A stretch of DNA of 64,000 nucleotides from Phyto melanocephala. Lineage: Eukaryota > Arthropoda > Insecta > Diptera > Rhinophoridae. A program made the translations under genes and the position numbers. Within the stretch, counting starts at the first letter, position 1. The number at the start of each line of letters is the position of its first letter. The DNA is taken from NCBI GenBank assembly GCA_941918925.1, contig OW799233.1, forward strand, positions 84,202,055 through 84,266,054, in the 5' to 3' direction. The notes under the pieces are model-generated. The model made no database searches, was not told the DNA's origin, and saw only the letters and a program-made list of their open reading frames with translations. Shown piece after piece: positions 1 through 12,821 of the stretch.

Positions 1-3000
1 ATATAAAACTATTAAAAACAAAAACAAGAAAATGTAATAAAAATAAATTAAAAAATAATTTTACTTTAATATTGTAATAAGTTAACTATATTACTAAAAT
101 AAATATGAAATAAAACTCCCCCTAGAATTAATTAGATATTAATTTAAAAAATAAAAAAATAAAAAACGTTACTTATAAAACAGAAAACACAAAAAAGTTG
201 CAATGTAAAAAAATTTAAATAATATGGTGTATTGAACAATGGAATAAACTAATTTATATTTATAAAAAAATCTTATTAACAATTAAAATGTAATAAATTA
301 ATACAAGAAACAAAAAATAATAATAAAAATTGCATGTTTCGAAATAAAAAACAAACATGTAGTTTTTTATTGTTTTTTCCTTTCTTTTTGTGTTTAATCT
401 TACACACAAAGTATAGAAAATAACAAAAAAAAAAAATAAATAAAAAAAAATAAAACACAAAAATTAGACAAAGATATACCAAACGATATACAATAAATAA
501 TTATAAATTAATTAAATAAATAAATTAAACATGTTTTTAAATTATACTTAATTATATAACACACACACACACATTCTGTCACACACCTACAGACACTTAC
601 TCAAACAAACAACAACAAAAAAACTTACACCACTTCAAAAGTTTATTTAAAAAATTTAAACGCATACAATTGTTTACGATATTATGAACAAGATATGAAA
701 AAAGAAACATCATTTTATTATTTATTTGTAATTTTTTAGACTTTTTTTAATTTTGGTTTTAGTAATTCTTAAGAAATTTTCAAAAATTTCAAAATTTTTG
801 ATACAGGATATATAATGTATACCGATTTAATTGAATAAACAAAATAACGAATGGCACATTTATACAATTTTAGTTATGACTTACAAGACACAGAATCTTA
901 CACTTTTCACATACAATTTTATCCCCTTTCTTAATGCTTAATTTAAATTTTTCTTTTTCGAGTTTCTCAATATAATCTTCTTATTTTCTTTATCTGTAAT
1001 TAATGTATGTATGTAAATTAGATTTTTTTTTTGTAGAATTCAAGGTGTTTTTCATCTCTTCTGATGTTTTGTTTGAAATTTAAAATTGAAACTAAAAATA
1101 AGATAAACGATAAAAAATACCTTTTTAAATACCAAAGTCCCATAAATGTAACAATAAACGGAGAAAACACTTTTTTTGATAACTCTATATGAGTTCAACG
1201 ATAAGATTTTTAAAATGTATAATTTTACAGAATATACATGCTTTCAAATAAAACATTTAACTGTTCATGCGTATATTAAGTTTTAACCAGAGATGGCAAA
1301 TGGAATTTCAAAATCGTAACATATGACTTCCTTATTTGTAAGCTCTCATTTCAGAGTATTAATAATTTCAGTACTTACGCGATTTGTAGATTTGTAGACG
1401 AATAGGAAGAAATTTAATAATATTTCAAAGGTGTTGTATTACACAAGTATTAATTGACAAACGCTCTTATTAATTTTCGGATTCCGATTTAAAAACATTA
1501 TTCTAAAAACAATAAAAATAAACAACTGAGTGATCCCAATTAAATATATAATGAAAAATAAAAGAAATATTGCAACCCTTTAGATAGGAAAGAGTTCTTA
1601 AAATAAAAATTGTTTGTACATTGCCTAGGAATCATACCCAAAAACAACGTTACAATAAAATTTTCTTTTATTGTTAACGGTTATTATATACATGGGATTG
1701 TTTTTAGAAGTGGTAAACGATAAAAAATACTCCGAAATATAAATAAAGAAAAAAATATTGCATGGAATGTAAGCAAACAGTTTTGACTATCCAAACAATA
1801 TTCTTAACAGTCAAGTTAACTTTAAATATCCCCCGGCATTTGAGTTTTTGTTTAAACAAATTAAAGTAAAATGCGTGATTATTAAATTAGAAACGAGATG
1901 AATACATACAATTTTCAAGTCTCACTAAACGGCAAATATGGGAGATTCATTTGATGTTTTGCCGATAATCTAATCAATCTTTTGAGCTCATATCCCACTA
2001 CTGATTTAGTCGTTAGATCCTTCAAAATTTATAACTGTTCCTGTGTTGCCAGATTAAACGATTTGAAACTTAACTTATAATGTTGTATCTTTCGCTTAGT
2101 CCTTTATATGGTTGTAATTACAACTTAAATATTAATGTCCATATGTAAAAAATCATCATAAAAATCTTTTCTTAACGTTGCGTATAGACCAAATTTTTTT
2201 CTGTAGATTCTATATTAAAAAGGATATAAAACTTATTATTCGTTTGTTTTTAGATTCTTTTATAAAAAGATTAAATTAAATTTAAATTAATCTATTCAGA
2301 CATAAAGCAACAATTGCAATTTAGTCCTTTCGATAACTATTTTAACTGAAAGAAATTATACTAAATTTTATAAAAAAAATCAATATAATCGCAATAATTT
2401 CAGTAAAAAATATGAATTTCTAAAGATTAAATATTTGTCTTTTTCTAGTCTTAAGATGTAATTTAGTTATTTTTTTTATATAAATTTTTTGTTCGATTAA
2501 CTTTTCTTTATTTAAACTGAAAATTCTGCTGTATGCTCTGAATGTAGCATAAAGTGAATTGAGAATTCAAAATTGTAATAGGATTTTTTTTGGCTAATTT
2601 TTACAATTTGGTATTATTTTAAATATTTAAAAAATAATTGATTTTATTTTAATTTTTTTAATTTTATTTTAAACAACATGTAAAAGTGGTGGCAATCCTG
2701 TTACAATTCTCTGACAATTCGATTCTAAAAAGTATAGTCAGTACAAAGAGTTAGGATTTTATGACCACAGAAAAAATAAATAAATTTAACTAAAATAACT
2801 CGATTATTGGATAAAAATAGAAATTCATTTGCCAAAGCTATAATTTTTTTATATTTGCAATACAAATGTTTTGTCCGTGGCTGCCATACCGAACTAAAAA
2901 AAACTGAAATTGTAAATCATGATTTATTAAAACAGCAACTCTGGTTAATAATAAAAAAAAATGTGTGATTCGTCTGATGTGAGAGAGTTTTAAGGTATAA

Positions 3001-3606
3001 AATCTGGATTGACTACACTTTAAAAATCTTACCTTGTAACAAGGGTTTCAAAAATGTATTTTGTAAATAATTATTTAAATACAGTAAAAAATTTTATAAA
3101 ATAAAAGTTCTATTATTTATTACAAAAAAAACCTTATTGTGATTGTTTCTTTTTAAACAATAACTAAAAATGTTATAGAAACAGTTCTTTTCTTTTGCAC
3201 TTTTATTGATGTAATGATAACAAGCGAATATCCTACTTGAAAAATTCATAACATTAATTAAAAAATACACAAAATATTTTAGGCATTTCAAAATATAATT
3301 GTCCAATTCACAATTTTGTTGTTGTATCATTCGTTAAATCATTATCAACTGGAAAAAAATAGTCGCTATTCTGTTTAGGATTGCCATTGAAATTTTGTTG
3401 TTAAGCAGAAAAATGCTAAATTCCTAACAATTTAATTTCATTTAGAATACAGAAAGCCTAAAAATTCAGCAAAATTTGGCTCCTGGTTTTCATGTGTATG
3501 TAAAATGAAATTTGTATACATTGAATTTTCTAAGTTTATTCAATTTATTACTACATACGAATATTAAAATGAATAGCACGTATAGAACGCTTTGTGTGTT
3601 GGACAA
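1..3606. other. A+T-rich DNA without recognisable genes
   Basis: Very A+T-rich sequence with many homopolymer runs and a short CA-repeat near 561-574. Open frames here are low-complexity (Phe/Tyr/Lys/Asn-rich) and look like chance frames. I see no transposase or reverse-transcriptase motif and no convincing exon. Confidence 0.6.
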
Positions 3607-3609
3607 TTA

Positions 3610-3736
3610 CGGCCTTATTCATAATAATAAACTATATGCTAACTAACGAGCTGATGTCTTTTTTATGTGTAAATTCCCTTAAGAGAAATAAAGCAGTTCG
3701 TTAGTTAGAACACAGTTTCTTGTTATGAATATACCG
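3610..3736. mobile_element. Short Tourist-like MITE with TTA target duplication
   Basis: A 127-bp foldback. The left arm begins CGGCCTTATTCATAA and continues to CTAACTAACGAGCTG. The right arm, read on the other strand, begins CGGTATATTCATAAC and continues to CTAACTAACGAACTG. Each arm is about 45 bp with a few mismatches. Both ends are flanked by TTA (3607-3609 and 3737-3739), the 3-bp duplication typical of PIF/Harbinger elements. It has no coding capacity. The class is inferred from the TTA site and terminal repeats. Confidence 0.7.
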
Positions 3737-3739
3737 TTA

Positions 3740-6700
3740 ATTTTCAAAATTAAAAAAAAACAAGTAAAAAATTGATAAATATTTGAAAATGGCAATTGGC
3801 ACAAAAAAAAAATAATAATAAAAGAAACCTCCCATGATACGTAAATTTAGGCCTGTTTCTGTAAGAAATTTTCAAAAAAATAATAAAAACTTTAAGCATT
3901 TTACAAAAACGAAAAAAATTATAAATAAACTTTAATGTATTTACATACAATAAATTATATTAAACTAAAGAAAAATAAACATTATAAATATTTGTAATAT
4001 TATTAAAAAAAAAACTATTGTAAATAAATAAAATAATATAAATATGTACTTTTTAGAGTAAAGAAATCAGTAATAAAATAAAAGAAAAACACACAAAATA
4101 CTTAAACAAAAATGGTTTTTATTATTCACTCACAATAAATAAAAATACAAATTTGGAACTGAAAGCGTAAATAAAATAGTGTCAGACAGAAAAAAATTAA
4201 TCACATCTTTGACCATAATTTGGAAAAAAAATAAAATAAAATAAAAAATCCACTTTATCGCTTTGAACTTATAGCCTAAATTTAAATTTAATTAATTATT
4301 TATTAACTCGTAGTTGTTTTTGTGTCTTCCTTTAAAATTTAATTTAAATTCCCTTATCAGAAGTAGACAGTTCAATTAGTTTTCATTAACCCACGTCTTA
4401 CTGCGAGCTATAGAATAAAAGATTTAACAACAGAAATAACCGAGTTTAATTTAATTCTTTTCTGATTTAATTTTTTAATTTTTCGCGCTTCTGAATTATT
4501 TGAAATTTGAAATAAATTCTTTTATGGGAAGCCCACAGATATACGGTATGATCCTTGACTACTTCGGAATCCTGGAGAAAATATCATAAGACAATAGTTT
4601 TTTAAGCTATCAATATTATTTATAATTTTCCTACAGCTAATTTTAAGTCACTTAAGTAAAAATTCAGCGATATTGCATCAATTGATAATATTTGCAGTCA
4701 AAGGTCTATGTCAGCAAGCAAAAAAAAGCATTGCATATAAAGGTCCAACAGAAGTTCAGTCAAACTTATGCAAATTTTTTTATGGAAACAACCATATTTT
4801 GTTTATTTTCGGCGTTATGCATAATGAAAAACCGTGTGCTGCTATCTTTCCCTTATGGAAATTTTCCCATAAAAAAGTTAGCAGTTCAATAATAATAAAA
4901 GTATATTAAGAATAAGAACATGAAGAAAGTGTCTTTTAAGAAGGAAAGAAAAGAAAAAATAAAAATAAAATGCTATGCTTCCCATTTTCTAATTTGATCA
5001 AATCGTAACTAAAAAAAAGTTTTAAATTATCTTACGATAAAGTGTGCTGATGATAAGATCGTAGCTGGTTTCGAATATCTATTCCATTCGGTTAATATCG
5101 GAAACGTTTTTAATATTTTTAAATGTTTACAATTTAATTTAAAAATGTTTTAAAAAGGAAATTAACTTAAGCCAGAATAACTGATTTACAATAAAATAAT
5201 TTATAATTCATGCAACGGTGGGTCTTTCACTCTATTAATGATTTCGCTTATCAGTTTAATCTACACATGTGAAATTGTGGTTTTGACAGCTAATTGTTAT
5301 CAAGAGTATGTGACAAAAGTTGTAAGTGTAAAAGTGATCACAATGCTGAATTTGAATCAGTAGATTATAAAGCCATCATCTGTTTTACTAAGTGCGTCTC
5401 TGCTTTTAATAATATTTGCACGACTTAAGAGGTACAAATATTACAGAAATTGTTAATGTATTTTTTTTAATTACATAAGTATGTATTAAAAGATTTGTTT
5501 GTCTCTAAATTACAAAAAGCTGTAATCAAAAAACATCGTTAACAAATTCACTAAATAAAGAAAATCTACTAGATACGTAATAAATTACTTAAACGATAGT
5601 CAAACTAACTAACTAATTACATTTTAATTAAACTACAAATATACTTGCACATGTATTTGTGTTCATTTTTAAATATTTGTGCATGTGGATACACAAATTT
5701 TTATATATTTTAAAAGCAAATGTATTTTTAATTATATTATAATTTATTGTACAAAAATTAATACGAACATTGATTTTCACAAAACCATGAATATCGCAAA
5801 TTTTTTAGCAATTTTACAAAGACACAAATAAATCAAAATTAAAAGAATAAATTATGTATAAAGAGAAAAAAGAGAAAATATCTTTTTAATGAAAATATTT
5901 TTATAATTGTGAACGATTTAATTAAATTTTTATTCGTTATAGATCGTTTATTTAAACAAGAATTTTAAATTAATTTCAACAGACCGAAAATTTAACATTC
6001 TTTATCAACTTTACGAAAACATGAAAGAACTGCCAACACGTCACCCATTTGATGCAATTCAAAAGAAAGTGGGAGCGACTGCTACATTCTAAAAAATTAA
6101 TAGCATGTCTATTCATATGTTTCATTTACTCAACTATTTATTGTTAAAATGTTTTTAAATAATAAATGTAACAGATTTTCTATAAACAATAAAATAAACT
6201 GAATTTACAAGAATACAAATCCGATTAACACACATACATTTTATCGGTAAAAACTTAAAACTTTTTAGAAAATATTGCCAACAATTAAAAATTTTTTTTC
6301 TCAATGTGTTGTATTTATTAATCTTAATTATAATATTTACATGTTCTGTAGTGTAACTTTTATACTTAGTATTACTCTATTTCCTTAAATTGGCTTAAAA
6401 TCAATTTTATTGTATTTTTTTTTTTTAAATTTCTTAAAGTTCTAAAAATATGTTAAAAAACATTTACAAAAGTATTACTTAACATCAACTAAAAAGCAAC
6501 ATGATGTACAGTGTACACAGCAAAAATGTATTTAAAAAGAAACTGCCGGTGTTCGTATTAATTTAGAAATTTTTTTTAAGTGTATTTAAATAAATTTAAA
6601 TGTTAAATTGTTTGAAATGGAAGTAATAGAAGGTGAAGTTGAAACATTTTGCACTATGGAAAAACATACATTTAATAGTTGATACATAAAAGCATGTGAA

Positions 6701-7025
6701 AATTTTGCTTTATTCAGATGTGAAATTATTTAATTCTGTTTATAAAATATATGACGATTTTCATAACGAAAGTCTTGTAGGTATGACTGATATGTGTATG
6801 TTAAAAGCATATTGTTAATATACGTGAACACTCGACAAAAACCTCCATTGTAAAGTTATGAGATAAAATGTTGAGTAATAATATGCCACATAGAACTACT
6901 TTGGCATTCATAGTTATTACTTCATTATCGCTTTTTTAAATTTGTTAGCAGGATAAAATTGACGCTTATTAACTGCAAAGGAGAAATCTACGAAGTGGGA
7001 CATTGAATATAAAAATCATGCCTTC
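3740..7025. other. A+T-rich DNA; one diverged dispersed repeat
   Basis: No gene recognised. It contains one copy of an unclassified repeat (5034-5200, listed separately). Near its right end (6976-7027) it holds one half of a paralogous segment that also occurs inverted at 25991-26093. The frame at 4673-4909 has no recognisable motif. Confidence 0.5.
5034..5200 (+). repeat. Unclassified dispersed repeat, copy 1
   Basis: This starts near ATAAAGTGTGCTGATGATAA and ends after AACTTAAGCCAGAATAA. It is clearly related, in the same orientation, to 27846-28040. Both share the GTGCTGATGATAA block, a CTGGTT block, an ATTCCA block and the AACTTAAGCCAGAATAA end. A short similar block lies at 59205-59260. 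No inverted repeats or coding frame were found. It could be the untranslated part of a LINE or a SINE-like element. Confidence 0.5.
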
Positions 7026-7707
7026 TACACTGAACCAAAAAAGTACATAAATTCAAAGAAAAGATTCGTTGTTTCAAAGAAAAAGTGCACTAATTTTGAC
7101 CTTAGACACAGGTACGTTGAATTAATGAATTGCCATACGTTAACTTTTATAAAAATGTTAAGTTTAACGTACAATTTCATTGATTTAAAGTATTATTTCA
7201 TTAATTTAATGAGAACGTACATTGAATCATAAACGCTAAAAATGAACAGTTTAACGTTGAATTTAATAAAAAAATATTAATTTAAAGTACAAGTTTCTTG
7301 AATCAAAGTACGTGTTCATTAAGTAAAACTTTTTTTTTCTTAAATCAAAGTGCTAGTACTTTGAATCAACCTACCATTACTTAAACAAATTCTACATAAT
7401 AAAGTTATGAACGCAATCATTAAAATAAACGAATGAATTCGTTAAATTAAAGAACAGGATTACTTATTTTTTTTAAAGAAAAAATGTATGGAATAGTTTT
7501 AAAGTACTTTTCATATGTACGTTAACTCTTGTTTCGAATTTTAATTAATATTTTCCTTGAAACAACGTACTTTTACGTTAAGTCAAAGAATTTTTGCAAA
7601 AAAATCAATAAAATTAAGTCAATGAATGAGGTTCATTGAATTTATGTAAAATAATTTTTTCAGTGTAAGGCACTCTTGGAAGCAGGTTAGTGCGATTCAA
7701 GAATCGT
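6976..7707 (+). repeat. Paralogous segment split by a MITE
   Basis: The halves 6976-7027 and 7666-7707, joined across the MITE at 7028-7665, match the reverse complement of 25991-26093. Shared blocks are TACGAAGTGGGACAT, TATAAAAATCATG/TACAAAAATTATG, GGAAGCAGGT/GGCAGCAGGT and CGATTCAAGAA. In the 26-kb copy the GCAGCAG|GTAAGC junction resembles a splice donor, so both may be copies of a former exon. The protein was not recognised. Confidence 0.55.
7028..7665. mobile_element. TA-flanked MITE, about 640 bp
   Basis: The left terminus is CACTGAACCAAAAAAGTACA and the right terminus, read inversely, is CACTGAAAAAATTATTTTAC; both continue into ATAAATTCAAWGAA. TA lies directly outside each end (7026-7027 and 7666-7667), the Tc1/mariner-type duplication. 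The interior has many short diverged motifs (TTGAATCAAAG, AACGTAC) in both orientations. There is no transposase frame. The related uninterrupted sequence at 25991-26093 supports the boundaries. Confidence 0.7.
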
Positions 7708-10700
7708 AACGATATTTGTTTCACAGGGTGTTACGTAATGAATTATCTAACAGTGTAAAAATATCAATGTTTATCTCTGTACAGCATGACTTTATGACAA
7801 AGGCAGTATTATAAGGTTGCAATAAAACCGAAAATTTAAATATATAAAAAACTTATGTATATATACAAGCAATAAATACGTTATTCCTTGACTATATGAT
7901 GTATTCACTAAAAGCGAATCTCGCTGAAAACGTAATGAAGTTGTGTGAAAGTTGTTAGGTACAATTATGTTATAATTTCTTTCTTATACACCAGGGATTT
8001 ATAAACTAATTTCTACCAACAAAATTTTCAAAATAGATCTGATATATGTATGAATACTATTTACAATTCTGTACAACTTCGTATTGTTTCCAAAAATTGA
8101 TTTCAACATACAAATGTATAGTCTGACATAGTTTAATATATTCTTTTGTAGATGGTAGAATGTGAAATTCTGGATGTAGCAGTTACAAAGCTAAAAATAA
8201 ATGTAAAGTGGGTATAAAAGGTAACCGATGTTCATATTTTACACATTAAAAGAAATTTTACAGGAAACCAAAAATTTATATAAGTTAGTAGAGATGTAGT
8301 GGATCTGTTATTAGTATGTTTCTCTTGTGGCCGAGTCAGTCCATCAAATGCTCTGAGGAATTGAGCTTTTTTCATATATTTTTATTTGTGAAATATTTCA
8401 TAATGCAATAACAAAAATGCCGTTTATGTGAAAAACTTGTTGTATGCATAACACAAACTTTAATGAAACAAAAACCGCCATACCACACCTGTTCATTTTA
8501 TACGTAGATAAAAATAGGATTTTAATTAAAAAAATAAATCTGATTCAGTTTTGGAACAAATGCCATAATTGTTTTCATTTATTTATATTCGTATCACAGA
8601 AATGTTTTCTACTTATCCGAGCATCATTTTTGTTATTGTTCCTTAAGATTAATATATTTTTACTTTTAGTTGTTTGCTTTTAATATGTAACGAAATTTAC
8701 GACAATTACAACACAATTAAATCTAAGTTTTGTATTGTCATAATTTCATAACTTTTAAAAATATTTGGAAAAGCTTAAAAATTTTACAAATTAAAGTTGA
8801 ATAAAATAAATTTAATTTTAACATTTTTGAGAAATACTACATTACAAATATGTGCATATAATGCATATGCGTAGACATTTTTCGAAGCAATCGGGGAAAG
8901 TATTCCTTTTTATCATACGTATATACGTTTGAATATTGGTTGAATGGTTCTCGAGTTATAAAATGATAAACAAAGGAAAACTAATCTTTATAGTTTTACG
9001 TATATATTACTATAAGTTTGACCTTAATTGCATACATTGAGAAACACTGAAAATTTAAATATATCCAGCCGAAGGATGTACATATTTTGACATCACAAAA
9101 TTGTGTTAAGAATATGAGAGAACTAGAGCATGCAGGAAAGGTTTCTCATTTCTAATTAAATAGTAAATTTAAATCTAATACAAGCATGCCGATATACAGT
9201 GGCTGGTTTTAAAATGGCATTCGAGCCGTCTAATATTCGATCACTTTTTGAGTATTCTATATATAATACGTTTAAATGGTATGATTGTGTTTAAAACATA
9301 TAATGGTTGGCAGCTATCATCATTATGCCTAATTAAAGGATCATGTAATAATCTTGTTGTAACTACATATGAACCATTTCTAAAGATAATAATTGTTTTT
9401 TATATTCTTTATTATTTCTTTAATTTTTGTTAAAACTTTTTTTGAGTTTTTTGAAAAACAAACATTTAGAATAATAACAATTAATTAAAAAAAAAAGAAC
9501 AAAAGTCGAAAATATACTCTTGTTGTGCTTAAAAAATATCGTAGCTGGATTGATTTGTAATCATACTGAAGTTTCATCTAATAGGGATAAAAAATAATCC
9601 ATTTTGTGGTATAAAAGATTTGCACAAAATTACTGGTGGATATACAAAACTTGGCACCGTCGAGATTTCTGTTACTTGTTAATAATTATTCTGTAAATTA
9701 TACTATTTTTTTAAAAATAGCCATATCGAAGTTTTCATGAAAAGTAAACATTAAATAATAAAATTGAAACAAAGACTTGATTATCATGACGAAATAAACG
9801 ATAAAACATAATTAAAATAACTTTTTTTTGTTGTTGATAATCAAACATTGTAATAGAGATTATCGTATGATCGTCGTAACCATTGCTTTTCTTTGCGTGT
9901 GCTTTCACTATGGATTACAATTTAAAACTTGCTAATCTTCATTAATCGTTTAATATGTGTTCCGAAAAAGGTGATCCTTACATGTTGTAGAAATAAATAA
10001 TTTAGGTAAACTTCTGACCAAAAAAATTTGTATTTAAATTTACTTTTTGTTTGTAGAATTTTAGTCATATGTTAATTGTGTAATTCCCTTTTAATTTTGT
10101 TGTTAATATTTTTTAATAAACTTTTTTGGTTTCATAAAAACACTGTGCATTGCTCTTTAATCGGAATGACACCGAAATGGTTACACCTATTTTTTCTCAT
10201 TATAAGAAAACATGATAAAAGCTGAGAGTTTGTAGTCTTCATATGCTCGAACAACACATGTTTTTTGAATGTGTTTATTAAGTTCTTACATTCTCGTATG
10301 ATTTTGCAATACAAGATGTCTGTCGTACAAGTAGATTTTAATATTTTTTTTTCTTTATTTTATAAGTATTTATGCATTTATGACAAATGTCTTCAGAAAT
10401 TTATCATTTTATTTCATGTCACACTGCAGTTAACAAAACGTCGAATACGAATGCGGCAGCAACAACCAACAGAAATACAAAAAGCAACAATGACTTGCAT
10501 ACGGACATATACTGTGAATACTTGTCGCCTCGCAGTTGGTATCTTTATTAATTGAATGTGTTTGAATTTATATAAAAAAAAAAACTAATGTGGAATACAT
10601 GCATACATTCGTTTGATTACGCGTTACTACAGTCAAGAATATTAAATTAAATTCATTAAATGAATTTCTAATTGTTTTATAAGAAAATAAGAATGGCCTT

Positions 10701-11975
10701 AATACAATAAGAATAAATATTTTACTAGTAAATTGAATTTTATCTGAATGTAGTCAATGGCTCACAGTAGCAGAGCAATGGAAAAGTCTAAAGTCTAAAG
10801 AAGTCTAATATGTATCTTAACTACCTCTGAGAAAGAAATCTGTAGAAATGAGATTCTTAGTTTCGATAACATCATTTATACCTTTTACAAACGTTGGTTT
10901 ATTTCGTTTAATTGTAAATGATAAAAATCACTCTTGAAGTTTACGCTATAAAAGGTTATTACTACATACATAAGTCATTCTTAAAAAAGTTATTTGTATA
11001 TATTAATGGTGTGTATTAGTGAATAAAAAAAGTATATGGATGTGTAACGGGTTTTCTAACAATTTGATATGACAAAATTATGCCCCTGTTTAAATGATCA
11101 AGAGTGTATCTTTGTCCACTACAATCACAAAACACAATTGTATTATGATATGCTATTCGTACAGTCTTGCTTCTAACAGTAGAACAACAGAAAACAACAA
11201 ATTTTTGTCTGGTTGTTTGAGATTTTCTTTCATTCTTTTTTTTTATCGTGTTAATTTCAAAAATGCTGCAAGTTGTGGTATTGGCCAACTTTTAGTTTAT
11301 TTTGTGAAAAAGCACAATCATACATACGCATATACAAACTAATAAAAAAGCCATAAAATGTAATTTGATTATAATACCGATTGATTAATGACTTATTATG
11401 ATGTCAGATTATTGAGATCGTTTTAAAAAAGGACACACCAGTAATCAATTTGGTTTATGTATTTATAAAATTGCTATTTTAAGTTGTTATTTTATGTTGC
11501 TAGTATTCAATAGATGTAAATAAAAGTTAAGACAAACACAAACACGTTGTAAAGTTTTTCTTTTTTTTCTGTTTTATACTAAATAAGAATATATATTTTA
11601 GATCTCTTCTAAAAATGAAATATGATCGTATGATAGAAGTTTATGTGACCGACCTTAAAATTGTTGAATCAGAAAAAATGCAACATTTCAATTATGAAGG
11701 TAGAATGTTTAAATTTTAATTCATATTCCTAAGAACTGGTTTACTGATTAAAATAAAAATTAGTTTTCATAAATTACATTCATAATAATTTCACGGTAGA
11801 ATTTTTGTTGTATTTTAGATCTTTTATATATTATGTACTATATGTACTTATGTGCAATAAAAACATTATCTAACATACATAATAATATTGACATATTTAA
11901 AGGCGAAATCTTTACATTTAATTTGTGTCTCTGTTGGCTCTAACTATAAAATAGAATTCTTAACCTTACAATTTG
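7668..11975. other. A+T-rich DNA without recognisable genes
   Basis: No motif-bearing frame was found. The segment around 10440-10535 is locally less A+T-rich (CAGCAACAACCAACAG-type sequence followed by an ATG at 10490), which is reminiscent of a fly 5' leader, but the frame is only about 20 codons. The frame at 11016-11288 is not recognisable. Confidence 0.5.
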
Positions 11976-11980
11976 TGTAT

Positions 11981-12275
11981 TATTTACACAGTGGAAAAGG
12001 GTATATGTTTATAGGTTTGTCATTCCGTGTGAAATTTCTACTATATTCCTCTCCTTACATACATACATACAAACGTGGTATACTGGTTAGAGTAAACGTT
12101 GCATCGAATCCCAGCTTTTTTTTTAATTTTTTATTTTTTTTAAACACGGAACGGAAATTTATTATTTTACAATTGGATGTTTTTATATATGTAAGTTTTT
12201 TATATGTATGTACGTATTTCATATTACTGTGATGAATGGTGATACACACCATTGTTATTGCATGCTCAATTTAAA
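11981..12275 (+). mobile_element. Truncated DINE-1/Helentron-like element (type B)
   Basis: Degenerate copy of the type B repeat seen complete at 41441-42074. It retains the 5' block with GGTTTGTCATTCCGTGTGAA, the GCATCGAATCCCAGC box, a T-rich tract, and the TGAATGGTGATACA...TTGTTATTGCATG block. The 3' terminal hairpin (TTCGGC...GCCGAA) is missing. No coding capacity. Frames across it on both strands are repeat-derived. Confidence 0.7.
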
Positions 12276-12374
12276 GAATATAGATTAAAAAATGTGAGAA
12301 GTTTCAGTATTCTAAACATAATTTTATCGCAGTTCTGGAGGGTGCAATAGAATTGTTTTTGAACATGCAGATTT

Positions 12375-12535
12375 TGAAAAAATTAACCGATATTTTGTTC
12401 CATACATAATTAAATCATACAAATATTATCATAACAAAAAGAAATGACAATAATTTCCTAAATAATTTGTGTTTTATTCAAAATCAACATCGGCCCTTCA
12501 AATTTAACCACCCTTTACATATAAAATTAACTCAG
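12375..12535 (-). mobile_element. Fragment of DINE-1/Helentron-like element (type A)
   Basis: Matches the inner part of the next element (13440-13575) in the same orientation: CCGATATTTTGTT, ACAAATATTATCAT, AATAATTTGTGTTTTATT and TTTAACCACCCTT. Only this internal segment is present, so it is a broken copy. Confidence 0.65.
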
Positions 12536-12821
12536 TTTAAGATTTTGCAGCCTCAAAGAAATTTTGACCTTTTGCTACTATCAGCAAAATGGTAGCAACG
12601 ACAGTAGATTAATTAAATTTTTAAGCCTTAAGCCTTTAAATAAATGAACATTTTTGGAATTTTCAAAAATTTGAAGAGAGCAAGAAACCAAAAAAAAAAT
12701 ATCAAAAAAGGTTAAATTGAAGTTGATAATTGATGTTGTATGTTATCTTATTCTATAACTCGCAGCAAGTCACGGAAGAGCGAAAACAAATTCGAATTTT
12801 AAGCACTGTCGACATTTAAGA

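Noticed and set aside
260..482. Short Phe/Tyr-rich frames near the left end
   Set aside because: Expected by chance in very A+T-rich DNA; no motif, no codon bias.
10440..10555. A 5' leader plus short first exon
   Set aside because: The CAA/ACA-rich patch looks leader-like, but the frame after the ATG is about 20 codons and the possible donor (GTATCT) is weak.
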